Notes: a model not told the origin generated them from the letters alone. 10,501 nt of DNA from Paracoccaceae bacterium (GCA_026982275.1 JALSHK010000434.1:1-10501), one strand, 5' to 3'. Shown: positions 1 through 5,976, counted from the stretch's first letter. Numbers and translations: made by a program.

Positions 1-211
1 ACCCGTCTTGCAGAATTTCCAGCACGCCATCGCCAGAAATTTCCACCCCGTCTTCGGCCAGCTCTTTGAGCACCGAAAACATCATCTCGCCCTTGCGCAT
101 GGTTGATGCGTTATCAATATCCAGCTGCTCCGCCATTTTCAAAATGTCAGAAGCTTTTTTGGCTTTCAGGTCAGCCAAAGAAAGATGCTCGATTGTCGAT
201 AAATCGTCCAT
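1..211 (-). CDS. rho: Transcription termination factor Rho, N-terminal part (truncated by window edge)
   Basis: Rho is a hexameric RNA-dependent ATPase and helicase that ends transcription at Rho-dependent sites. Only the first 70 codons lie in the window; the RNA-binding and ATPase domains are off the left edge. Reading the minus strand from the ATG at 211 gives MDDLSTIEHLSLADLKAKKA, then a helical stretch with ASTMRKGEMMF and ending in GDGVLEILQDG. This is the small helical Rho_N domain in its alphaproteobacterial form. The start is supported by AGGA seven bases upstream (219-222). The gene follows hemJ on the same strand after a 117-bp gap that carries a possible regulatory fold. In related genomes rho near the origin is usually followed by mnmE, mnmG, rsmG and parAB, which would lie outside this window. 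Confidence 0.93.
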   Translation of the reverse strand, partial: MDDLSTIEHLSLADLKAKKASDILKMAEQLDIDNASTMRKGEMMFSVLKELAEDGVEISGDGVLEILQDG

Positions 212-217
212 AATAAT

Positions 218-312
218 ATCCTGTTTGGCCAAAGGCCTGATTTTCTTGTAAGGGAAGGCGAAAATGGGCCAGAACAGCCCGCGCTGATTAGCTTCTTAGC
301 CCAAAACAGGAT
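218..312 (-). promoter_or_regulatory. Inverted repeat in the rho leader that covers the rho ribosome binding site
   Basis: On the minus strand ATCCTGTTT (312 to 304) is perfectly complementary to AAACAGGAT (226 to 218). A further GG/CC pairing follows after a one-base bulge. The second arm contains the rho Shine-Dalgarno AGGA (222 to 219), seven bases from the ATG. If transcripts read through from hemJ, the fold would hide the ribosome binding site, with a loop of about 77 bases. The pairing is seen directly; the regulatory role is inference. rho autoregulates by attenuation in Escherichia coli, so some leader control would not be surprising. Confidence 0.4.
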
Positions 313-322
313 CGGTTGTCAA
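293..322 (-). promoter_or_regulatory. Possible promoter in front of rho
   Basis: The minus strand has a perfect TTGACA hexamer (322-317), an 18-bp spacer, and a poor -10 match, TAAGAA (298-293). If used, transcription would begin near 286 and the RNA would lack the upstream arm of the rho leader inverted repeat. Only readthrough RNA from hemJ could then form that fold. The -10 element is weak, so this is tentative. Confidence 0.25.
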
Positions 323-328
323 ACCACC

Positions 329-781
329 TTAAAACGGGCGAACAATAACCATAGCCACAATGATCAGCATCAGCACGGTAGGCACTTCGTTCGCCAGCCG
401 ATAAGCCCGCCCGGACCGCGTGTTTTTATCCGCCGCAAATTCCTTACGCCGCGCGGATAGCCAGCCATGAAAGCCGCTCATGGCCAGCACGCTAAAGGCT
501 TTGATCCATGGCCAAATATCGCCCCAATCAATAATCCCCGGCGTAAAAACCATAAGCAACCCGAAAAACCACGTGGCAAACATCGCGGGATTAATGATTA
601 CACGCATTAATTTATACTCCATCACCTTGAAGGTTTCGGAGATTTCAGAGCCGGGGCTGGCGCGCTCCACATGATAAACAAACAGCCGTGGCAGATAAAA
701 CATACCCGCCATCCATGAAATCACCGACGCGATATGCAGGGCTTTTACCCAAGGATAGATGGCAAAAAGAAAATCTCCCAT
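329..781 (-). CDS. hemJ: Protoporphyrinogen IX oxidase HemJ (membrane protein)
   Basis: HemJ oxidises protoporphyrinogen IX to protoporphyrin IX, the penultimate step of heme synthesis, in the inner membrane; it replaces HemG and HemY in most Alphaproteobacteria. The 150-residue product matches the family's usual size. It shows four hydrophobic segments (about 11-31, 62-82, 90-107, 133-149), the conserved His16 in the first (KALHIAS), Lys94 and His105 in the third region, and the NEVPT motif at 131-135 before the last segment. The start ATG at 781 is preceded by GGATAGGA inside the end of hemE. Only 3 bp separate it from the hemE stop, so the two are almost certainly co-transcribed and probably translationally coupled. 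Older annotations call such proteins CopD-like or UPF0093. Confidence 0.92.
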   Translation of the reverse strand: MGDFLFAIYPWVKALHIASVISWMAGMFYLPRLFVYHVERASPGSEISETFKVMEYKLMRVIINPAMFATWFFGLLMVFTPGIIDWGDIWPWIKAFSVLAMSGFHGWLSARRKEFAADKNTRSGRAYRLANEVPTVLMLIIVAMVIVRPF

Positions 782-784
782 TTC

Positions 785-1834
785 CTATCCCCGAATAATA
801 CGCAGCATTTTCTCGACATTTTCCGGCTTGCCTTCCGGAGTAATCCCGTGGCCAAGATTAAAAATATATGGCCCACCGCCCAGAATATCGAGCAAGCGCC
901 TGGTTTCGGATTCCAGCATCTCGCCGCCGGTAATCATCATCATCGGATCAAGATTTCCCTGCACCGCCACCTTGGTTTGCAAATTATCCCGCGCCCATTC
1001 TGCCGGCACCGAGCTATCCAGCGCCAGCCCGTCAAAAACACCGGCATCCGCAAAGCTGATATAACCGCCGCCCGCACCGCGCGGAAAACCGATGAATTTC
1101 AAATCCGGAAATCTGGCCTTCAGCGCCGTGGCTATTTTTACCGCCGGTTTCAATGCATATTGTTCGAAACCAGACCCGCTCAAGGAGCCGGCCCAGCTAT
1201 CAAACAATTTTACCACCTCGGCACCGGCTTCAACCTGCTTGGCCAGATATTCAATGGTCGCATCCGCTACCAGATCAATCAGCTCCTGAAAGGCCACCGG
1301 ATCCTGATACATCATCTTGCGCGCCGGCCCCTGATCGGAGCTGCCCCGACCCGCCACCATATAGGTGGCAACGGTCCAAGGGGCGCCAGCAAAGCCGATC
1401 AGCGTGGTTTCGGCCGGCAGGGTATCGGAAAGGCGCTTCACGGTTTCATAAACCGGATTGAGCGTCTCGTGGATTTCATCAATCGGCTTCAGGCTATTTA
1501 TCTCTGCCAGATTCGACACCGGTTCCAGCCGTGGTCCCTCTCCGGTTTCAAACCACAGCTTCATACCCAAAGCTTGCGGTAAAAGCAGAATATCGGCAAA
1601 CAGGATTGCCGCATCAAAGCCAAAGCGCCGGATTGGTTGCATGGTTACCTCTGTGGCAAACTCAGGATTATAACACAGGTCTAGAAAACCGCCTGCAGTT
1701 GCGCGCAATTCACGATATTCCGGCAAATATCGCCCGGCTTGGCGCATAATCCAAACAGGTGGAATATCCTGTCTTTCTCCAGCAAGGGCTTTTAACAGTT
1801 TTTTTTGTTCGGGCATGAGCTTTGATCCATCCAT
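785..1834 (-). CDS. hemE: Uroporphyrinogen decarboxylase
   Basis: This cytosolic enzyme removes four carboxylates from uroporphyrinogen III to give coproporphyrinogen III. The 349-residue protein carries the family signature PVWIMRQAGRYLPEYR at 26-41 (substrate-binding Arg31), FADIL with the catalytic Asp81, GAPWTVATYM with Tyr158, FDSWAG at 211-216, and the C-terminal NLGHGITP with His329. It appears complete. The start is uncertain. The ATG at 1834 lies one base from a perfect inverted repeat and has no good Shine-Dalgarno. The ATG at 1816 (MPEQKKLL) gives a more usual N terminus and has GGATGGA upstream. In Caulobacter the hemE promoter lies within the replication origin; here too the probable origin begins directly upstream. 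Confidence 0.96.
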   Translation of the reverse strand: MDGSKLMPEQKKLLKALAGERQDIPPVWIMRQAGRYLPEYRELRATAGGFLDLCYNPEFATEVTMQPIRRFGFDAAILFADILLLPQALGMKLWFETGEGPRLEPVSNLAEINSLKPIDEIHETLNPVYETVKRLSDTLPAETTLIGFAGAPWTVATYMVAGRGSSDQGPARKMMYQDPVAFQELIDLVADATIEYLAKQVEAGAEVVKLFDSWAGSLSGSGFEQYALKPAVKIATALKARFPDLKFIGFPRGAGGGYISFADAGVFDGLALDSSVPAEWARDNLQTKVAVQGNLDPMMMITGGEMLESETRRLLDILGGGPYIFNLGHGITPEGKPENVEKMLRIIRG

Positions 1835-1835
1835 A

Positions 1836-1854
1836 CTTAAATATAATATTTAAG
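1836..1854. repeat. Perfect inverted repeat just upstream of hemE
   Basis: CTTAAATA and TATTTAAG are exact reverse complements separated by TAA. The element ends one base before the upstream candidate hemE ATG. It lies in the most AT-rich part of the putative origin. It could be part of the unwinding element, an operator over the hemE promoter, or part of the hemE leader if the start at 1816 is used. Confidence 0.6.
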
Positions 1855-1884
1855 AGAAGTTGTTTTGGTAGTAGATACATATGA

Positions 1885-1904
1885 ATTATGGGGATTACCA
1901 TAAT
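1885..1904. repeat. Inverted repeat in the AT-rich part of the putative origin
   Basis: ATTATGG and CCATAAT are perfect 7-bp arms with a 6-bp spacer (GGATTA). The element sits between the first inverted repeat and the first DnaA-box-like site. Its role is unknown. Confidence 0.55.
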
Positions 1905-1911
1905 ATATATT

Positions 1912-1948
1912 TTTTCCACGGGTTTCTCCACAGGGGTAAATCGCCACA
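1912..1948 (+). promoter_or_regulatory. Cluster of DnaA-box-like sites
   Basis: Three sites in the same orientation follow the AT-rich tract. TTTTCCACG (1912-1920) and TTCTCCACA (1924-1932) each differ at one position from TTWTNCACA, and the third, ATCGCCACA (1940-1948), is weaker. The core CACAGG recurs at 1929-1934, 1945-1950 and 1983-1988, with CACGGG at 1917-1922. An AT-rich tract beside such an array is a usual origin layout. Confidence 0.5.
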
Positions 1949-1954
1949 GGCCTT

Positions 1955-1973
1955 GATTTTACCGGAGAAAATC
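1955..1973. repeat. Short inverted repeat in the putative origin
   Basis: GATTTT and AAAATC are 6-bp perfect arms around ACCGGAG. It lies just past the DnaA-box-like cluster. It contains TTGATT, half of an IHF consensus, but the other half is absent. Confidence 0.35.
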
Positions 1974-2094
1974 CAAACAAAGCACAGGAAATAAAACGGC
2001 TGGAAAATTAATACACATTGTATAACATGCCGGATAAAACAGAATAACAGGGATAAATATCGCGCAAAAAGTCCCAGCTCTGTATGACCCTATT

Positions 2095-2103
2095 TTTTCC
2101 ACA
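2095..2103 (+). promoter_or_regulatory. DnaA box upstream of maf
   Basis: TTTTCCACA agrees with TTWTNCACA at every position and differs from the strongest Escherichia coli box, TTATCCACA, at one. It ends 21 bases before the maf start codon, so DnaA bound here could also affect transcription of the maf operon. That effect is inference. Confidence 0.5.
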
Positions 2104-2124
2104 AAACGATCCACCGAACAAAAC

Positions 2125-2724
2125 ATGAATAAACCCCTAGTTCTTGCCTCCAGATCCCAAGCGCGCGCTCGGTTGTTGCGTTATGCCGGTGTGGATGTCA
2201 AAATTTCTCCAGCGGATATAGATGAAGCGGCGCTCAAGCGATCTATGGTTTTGCAAGGCATGGCCCTGCCGGAAACAGCAACGGCACTGGCCGAGGAAAA
2301 GGCACGCGAATGTAACAGGAAAAACCCGGATTGCCTGATTCTGGCAGCCGACCAGATTTTGGTTTTCAAAGGAAAAATATTCGATAAACCAAAATCCGTA
2401 ATCGAAGCCAAAGCCCAGCTTCAGGCGCTCAGGGGTCATTCCCACAGCCTTGTTTCTGCGGCAGTAATATACGAGAATTCTATACGTGTCTGGTCTTGTG
2501 CCTCACAGGTAAAGCTATCCATGCGCCCGTTTACAGATGCATTCCTGAACAGTTATATAGAGACAGTAGGTGATGATCTATTTACAACAGTAGGCGGATA
2601 TAAACTGGAAAGCATCGGTTCCCAGTTGTTTTCTGGCATCAAAGGAGATTACTTTAGCGTATTGGGGTTGCCGCTCTTGGAAGTTTTGGAATTTTTGCGA
2701 GGACAGGGCATTTGTCAGACATAG
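2125..2724 (+). CDS. maf: Maf family nucleoside triphosphate pyrophosphatase
   Basis: Maf proteins hydrolyse non-canonical or modified nucleoside triphosphates to monophosphates, keeping them out of DNA and RNA. The 199-residue protein fits the family length. Visible motifs are the N-terminal LASRSQARARLL at 7-18, DEAA at 33-36, EKA at 58-60, AADQILV with Asp76 at the ADT-type active-site position, GGYKLE at 157-162, and GIKGDYFSVLGLPL at 171-184. The N-terminal loop departs from the classical S-x-S-P-R-R: only the second arginine position (Arg14) is kept. The Thr after the active-site Asp is Gln77. I therefore do not assign the dTTP/UTP or 7-methyl-GTP subgroup. No clear Shine-Dalgarno precedes the ATG. 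It is the first gene of the maf-aroE-coaE-dnaQ operon and starts right beside the putative origin. Confidence 0.88.
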   Translation: MNKPLVLASRSQARARLLRYAGVDVKISPADIDEAALKRSMVLQGMALPETATALAEEKARECNRKNPDCLILAADQILVFKGKIFDKPKSVIEAKAQLQALRGHSHSLVSAAVIYENSIRVWSCASQVKLSMRPFTDAFLNSYIETVGDDLFTTVGGYKLESIGSQLFSGIKGDYFSVLGLPLLEVLEFLRGQGICQT

Positions 2725-3560
2725 ATACAAATAAAGCCCCGCCACTGGCGGGGGTGGTTGGTTTTCCGATTGGTCATAGCCGTTCACCCTTGATGCATAA
2801 TTACTGGCTTAAGCGTTACGGGATAAAGGGTTATTATATTCCTGTTTCATTGTCTCCGGCAGATTTTGTAGCGGGTATAAGATCTTTGCCCAAGCTGGGT
2901 TTCAAAGGGGTAAATATTACAATTCCGCACAAGGTTTCCATGCTCGGACTTGCCGATAATGTAACCGATCGTGCGGCGCTGATTGGCGCGGTCAATACCA
3001 TCGCTTTTAAAGAAGATGGCACGATTTGGGGCGATAATACAGATGGATACGGATTTATCCAGAATATGCGACAAAGCGCCCCCGACTGGAAAGCCGGCTC
3101 CGGTCCAGCCGTGGTGCTGGGTGCGGGCGGTGCCGCGCGCGCTGTGATTTCGGCTTTGCTGTCTGAAGGGGTGAGCGAGCTTCGTTTGGCCAACCGCACC
3201 CGACAGCGCGCCCAGCTTTTGGCCGATCAATTTGGTGCCAAGGTGCAGGTCATAGATTGGCATCGGGCGTCCGAGGCGATAGATGGTGCGCAAACCATTG
3301 TAAACACAACATCTTTAGGCATGCAGGGCCAGCCGGACCTTTCGGTTTCCCTTGATTTGGCACCCAAGACAGCAACGGTTACCGATTTGGTATATACCCC
3401 GCTGATCACCCCGTTTCTGGAAAATGCGGCCTCGCTAGGCCTAGCAGCGGTAGACGGGCTTGGCATGTTGCTACATCAAGGTGTGCCGGGCTTCGAGCTA
3501 TGGTTTGATCACCTGCCAGAGGTGGATGAAGGTCTGCGGTTGGCGGTTCTGGATCGATGA
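2712..3560 (+). CDS. aroE: Shikimate dehydrogenase (NADP+)
   Basis: AroE reduces 3-dehydroshikimate to shikimate with NADPH in the common aromatic amino acid pathway. The 282-residue protein has the substrate-binding GFPIGHSRSP at 17-26, the catalytic lysine in NITIPHK (Lys74), the catalytic aspartate in GDNTDG (Asp111), the dinucleotide-binding GAGGAARA loop, NRT after the second strand, NTTSLGM, and the C-terminal VDGLGMLLHQG. The start is a TTG at 2712, chosen because GAGGA stands eight bases upstream (2699-2703) and no in-frame ATG precedes the conserved GFPIGHS. The gene overlaps maf by 13 bp, so translation is probably coupled. It ends in an ATGA overlap with coaE. Confidence 0.95.
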   Translation: MSDIDTNKAPPLAGVVGFPIGHSRSPLMHNYWLKRYGIKGYYIPVSLSPADFVAGIRSLPKLGFKGVNITIPHKVSMLGLADNVTDRAALIGAVNTIAFKEDGTIWGDNTDGYGFIQNMRQSAPDWKAGSGPAVVLGAGGAARAVISALLSEGVSELRLANRTRQRAQLLADQFGAKVQVIDWHRASEAIDGAQTIVNTTSLGMQGQPDLSVSLDLAPKTATVTDLVYTPLITPFLENAASLGLAAVDGLGMLLHQGVPGFELWFDHLPEVDEGLRLAVLDR

Positions 3561-4150
3561 GCATAAAGCTCGGGCTTACCGGATCTATCGGTATGGGAAA
3601 ATCCACCACCTCCGGGTTTTTCCGGGATTTTGGGGTGCCGGTATGGGATGCGGATGCCGAGGTGCACCGGATGTATATGGAAAACCCGGAAACCATATCT
3701 GCCATAGCCGGAATTGCACCCGCTGCAGTGAAAAAAGGCTTTGTCAATCGGGCAGAGCTGAAATCAGAGATCACAAAAGACCGTGGCCTATTGCCAAGGA
3801 TTGAGGCAGCTATTGCGCCGGCTTTGCGCCAGTCCCGGGCTGCCTTCCAAATGGCAAACCGCAGCGCGCCGCTAGTTTTGTTCGATATTCCGCTACTTTT
3901 TGAAACCAAAGCCGATAGCTGGCTGGATTATGTATTGGTGGTCACAGCTCCCGCAGAGGTTCAGCTCGCGCGGGTATTGGCGCGAGACACCATGGATGAA
4001 GCCATGTTGAATACCATTTTATCGCGGCAATTGCCGGATTCCGAAAAACGCCGGCGGGCTGATTTTGTCTTTGACACTTCCTACGGGATGGAGCAGACCA
4101 AATCGGATGTTAAAGCCTTGATCGAGGCGTTGGAGGCGGAAAATGCGTGA
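3557..4150 (+). CDS. coaE: Dephospho-CoA kinase
   Basis: CoaE phosphorylates the ribose 3'-hydroxyl of dephospho-CoA with ATP, the last step of coenzyme A synthesis. The 197-residue protein shows the P-loop GSIGMGKST at 9-17, WDADAEVHRMY at 30-40 with the expected catalytic Asp, DIPLLFET at 110-117, RVLARD at 139-144 and RQLPDSEKRRRADFVFDTS at 157-175. These are family hallmarks and the length is normal. One oddity: the usual His-Pro after the mid-protein helix (often IxHPLV) reads IAPAL here, so the histidine is Ala87. The ATG overlaps the aroE stop by 4 bp, and the 3' end overlaps dnaQ by 8 bp. Confidence 0.94.
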   Translation: MSIKLGLTGSIGMGKSTTSGFFRDFGVPVWDADAEVHRMYMENPETISAIAGIAPAAVKKGFVNRAELKSEITKDRGLLPRIEAAIAPALRQSRAAFQMANRSAPLVLFDIPLLFETKADSWLDYVLVVTAPAEVQLARVLARDTMDEAMLNTILSRQLPDSEKRRRADFVFDTSYGMEQTKSDVKALIEALEAENA

Positions 4151-4829
4151 GATTGTGCTGGATACCGAAACCACAGGGCTGGATCCTGCGACGGGTGATC
4201 GGATAGTGGAAATCGGCGCAGTGGAGTTGATCAACCACATGCCCACCGGCGAGGTTTATCACCAATATATCAACCCCGAGCGCGATATGCCCGCCGAGGC
4301 GTTTGCGGTGCATGGTCTGAGCATGGAATTTCTCTCGGACAAGCCGGTTTTCAGCCGCGTGGCCAAGGATTTTCTGGAGTTTATCGGCAAATCCCGCCTG
4401 ATTATCCATAATGCCGCCTTTGATATGAAATTCCTGAATGCGGAGCTGGAATGGTGCAGCCAACCCAAAATTCCGATGGGGCAGGCGCTGGATACATTGG
4501 CGATCGCGCGGAAAAAATTCGCCGGCGCGCAAAATTCACTGGATGCGCTGTGCCGCCGGTTCGGGATTGATAATTCCAACCGGACCTTACACGGCGCATT
4601 GCTGGATTCAGAAATTCTGGCCGAGGTTTATCTGGAACTGATCGGCGGTCGTCAGCCGGATTTTGCTCTGAAAGTGGTGCAAAACGAGCGCGCGGATACC
4701 GTGGGTGGCGATTATATCCCTGCCGTGCGGCCAAGGCCGCTACCGGCAATGCGCAGCGAAGAAGAAACCGCCGCCCATGATGCTTTTATCAAAGCGCTGG
4801 ACGGCGATTCTCTTTGGAATACAGATTAG
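4143..4829 (+). CDS. dnaQ: DNA polymerase III epsilon subunit (3'-5' proofreading exonuclease)
   Basis: DnaQ binds the polymerase alpha subunit and removes misincorporated bases during replication. The 228-residue protein has all five DEDDh residues: Asp7 and Glu9 in LDTETTGLD (Exo I), Asp94 in HNAAFDMKF (Exo II), and His150 and Asp155 in LHGALLDSEILAE (Exo III). The C-terminal tail from about residue 170 (including RPRPLP) would be the linker and polymerase-binding part. The ATG at 4143 lies 8 bp inside coaE. The gene ends the plus-strand operon. Its stop codon overlaps that of convergent secB, so no intrinsic terminator fits between them. A proofreading subunit beside hemE and coaE is typical of alphaproteobacterial origin regions. 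Confidence 0.96.
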   Translation: MREIVLDTETTGLDPATGDRIVEIGAVELINHMPTGEVYHQYINPERDMPAEAFAVHGLSMEFLSDKPVFSRVAKDFLEFIGKSRLIIHNAAFDMKFLNAELEWCSQPKIPMGQALDTLAIARKKFAGAQNSLDALCRRFGIDNSNRTLHGALLDSEILAEVYLELIGGRQPDFALKVVQNERADTVGGDYIPAVRPRPLPAMRSEEETAAHDAFIKALDGDSLWNTD

Positions 4830-5326
4830 TTTTTTGGTGCCGCTGCGGCTTCGGCCTGGGCGCGGCGCTGCAATTCCTGCTGGTATAGCCCCAGGAAATC
4901 AATGGTGTCCAGATTGAGCGGCGGGAAGCCGCCATCATGGGTTACATCGCTTACAATCCGGCGCAAATACGGGAAGATCTGGCGCGGACATTCAATCAGC
5001 AAGAACGGATGCATCTGTTGTTCGGCAACATTTTCAATGTTGAACAAACCGGCATATTCGATTTCGAGGATAAAGATTTTTTCTTCATTTGTGGTTGCAT
5101 TCACCTGAAGCTTGATCACAACCTCGTAATTGTTGTCCTGCTTTTTCTGCGCATCCAGCCCCACCTGCACATTAAAAGCCGGTTGGCCCTGCGGGGTTAT
5201 TCCCTTTTGGGCGGCCACATTCTCAAAAGACATATCGCGCACATATTGCGAAAGCACCTTCAATTTCGGTTGTAACGGCACTTGCCCCGTATTCGGAGTG
5301 GCGGTTGGAGCGGCTTTATCTGCCAT
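4826..5326 (-). CDS. secB: Protein-export chaperone SecB
   Basis: SecB is a tetrameric cytosolic chaperone that keeps preproteins unfolded and delivers them to SecA. The 166-residue protein matches the family, with VRDMSFEN at 29-36, EIEYAGLFNI at 88-97, and the signature run at 106-139 containing HPFLLIECPR, FPYLRRIVSDV and GGFPPL, then LDTIDFLGLY at 139-148. The C terminus is Ala- and Gln-rich and probably disordered. The start ATG at 5326 has GAGGA upstream. The gene lies 64 bp downstream of fxsA on the same strand. That gap shows no convincing promoter or terminator to me, so the two may be co-transcribed. The stop codon (4826-4828) overlaps the dnaQ stop. Confidence 0.96.
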   Translation of the reverse strand: MADKAAPTATPNTGQVPLQPKLKVLSQYVRDMSFENVAAQKGITPQGQPAFNVQVGLDAQKKQDNNYEVVIKLQVNATTNEEKIFILEIEYAGLFNIENVAEQQMHPFLLIECPRQIFPYLRRIVSDVTHDGGFPPLNLDTIDFLGLYQQELQRRAQAEAAAAPKN

Positions 5327-5390
5327 GGAATATTCCTCGCTTGAACAATTTCGCTTTCGGGGGTATCACCTATGGTCGTGTGCTACAATA

Positions 5391-5852
5391 TCAAGGACGT
5401 TTGGTCCAGCCGGAATCATCCGTATTTTTGTCATCCACCACCTCGAATTCCCCATCGATGATATCCGGTGCCTGCTGGGAATTGGCAGCCGAAGCATATA
5501 ATTTCATCCGCGCCCGGGCCGCGATCAAGCGGATGAGCAACGCCCGCACTGGCGGCATCATCAATAGAAAACCTATACTGTCGGTAAAGAAACCCGGGGT
5601 TAGCAAAAGAAGCCCGGCCACCAGTATCATAGCGCCATTGGCCAGCGGCCTGGCGGGGTTTTGCCCGGTTTCGGCGCTTCGCTTCAGTTCCTCGAGGGTG
5701 GAAAGCCCTTGAGCGCGCAGCAAAACAGAGCCGACCAGCGCGGTAAGCACAACAATGCCAAGCGTCGGCCAGAGCCCCAAAAAGCCACCAAGCTGGATAA
5801 AAAGACCGATTTCAACGATCGGAACCGCCACCAACACCAAAAACAACCACAT
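5391..5852 (-). CDS. fxsA: FxsA family membrane protein
   Basis: FxsA is a small inner-membrane protein; in Escherichia coli its overproduction relieves exclusion of phage T7 by the F plasmid, but its normal role is unknown. The start at 5852 gives 153 residues beginning MWLFLVLVAVPIVEIGLFIQ, the standard FxsA N terminus, with GAGGAAA just upstream. An in-frame ATG at 5906 would add 18 charged residues ahead of the first membrane segment and is less likely. Hydrophobic segments lie at about 3-22, 25-45 and 71-98, the last containing LLTPGFFTDSIGFLLMMPP, which is characteristic. The tail DIIDGEFEVV is also typical of alphaproteobacterial members. The gene is divergent from timA. Confidence 0.88.
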   Translation of the reverse strand: MWLFLVLVAVPIVEIGLFIQLGGFLGLWPTLGIVVLTALVGSVLLRAQGLSTLEELKRSAETGQNPARPLANGAMILVAGLLLLTPGFFTDSIGFLLMMPPVRALLIRLIAARARMKLYASAANSQQAPDIIDGEFEVVDDKNTDDSGWTKRP

Positions 5853-5905
5853 TTTGCTTTCCTCGCATTTTTGCCGCTTTCTGACCATAGACTTAAAGCC
5901 GCTCA

Positions 5906-5921
5906 ATCCCTACATAGGGAT
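5906..5921. repeat. 16-bp palindrome between divergent fxsA and timA (operator-like)
   Basis: ATCCCTA and TAGGGAT are perfect 7-bp arms separated by CA. The element lies 54 bp before the fxsA start and 55 bp before the timA start. It has the size and symmetry of a dimeric repressor site. It overlaps the -10 element of a candidate fxsA promoter. I do not recognise the binding protein. Confidence 0.45.
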
Positions 5922-5940
5922 GAACAGCACCGAGTGCCAA
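5911..5940 (-). promoter_or_regulatory. Candidate promoter for fxsA
   Basis: On the minus strand TTGGCA (5940-5935) matches five of six -35 bases. An 18-bp spacer leads to TATGTA (5916-5911), a partial -10 match. The -10 element lies in the middle of the 16-bp palindrome, so a protein bound there would block it. Confidence 0.3.
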
Positions 5941-5976
5941 GGCTTGGGGCGAAAATGATGAAAAAAGGCTGACAAA

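Larger units (their letters stand above)
1835..2124. other. oriC: Probable chromosomal replication origin (oriC), hemE-maf intergenic region
   Basis: This 290-bp stretch has no plausible gene. Its hemE-proximal part (1835-1915) is only about 21% G+C by hand count and could serve as the unwinding element. Next to it lie DnaA-box-like sequences in one orientation: TTTTCCACG (1912-1920), TTCTCCACA (1924-1932), a weak ATCGCCACA (1940-1948), TAATACACA (2009-2017) and TTTTCCACA (2095-2103). Only the last fits TTWTNCACA fully. Three inverted repeats are also present. Known facts: in Caulobacter crescentus and Rickettsia prowazekii the origin lies next to hemE, with maf/aroE/coaE/dnaQ-type genes on the other side. 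Here transcription diverges from the gap, as expected at an origin. I see no GANTC and no TTAA-N7-TTAA CtrA site. Origin function is inferred from synteny and motifs. Confidence 0.65.

Noticed and set aside
227..237. Small hairpin GGCC-AAA-GGCC before rho
   Set aside because: Only four pairs, no T-run, and GGCC is self-complementary; it may compete with the longer leader pairing but is not a feature by itself.
734..1582. Long plus-strand open frame (about 280 codons) opposite hemE
   Set aside because: The minus strand encodes a fully conserved uroporphyrinogen decarboxylase here. The antisense product is rich in His, Arg and Gln with no family likeness.
1836..1854. CtrA binding site (TTAA-N7-TTAA) in the putative origin
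   Set aside because: The two TTAA elements are 9 bases apart, not 7, and the other TTAA at 2008-2011 is alone.
1946..1958. IHF site next to the DnaA-box-like cluster
   Set aside because: TTGATT is present but the YAA half at the required distance is not.
5955..5972. Tiny leader frame (ATG ATG AAA AAA GGC TGA) before timA
   Set aside because: Four or five codons with no ribosome binding site and no attenuator-like structure; likely chance.
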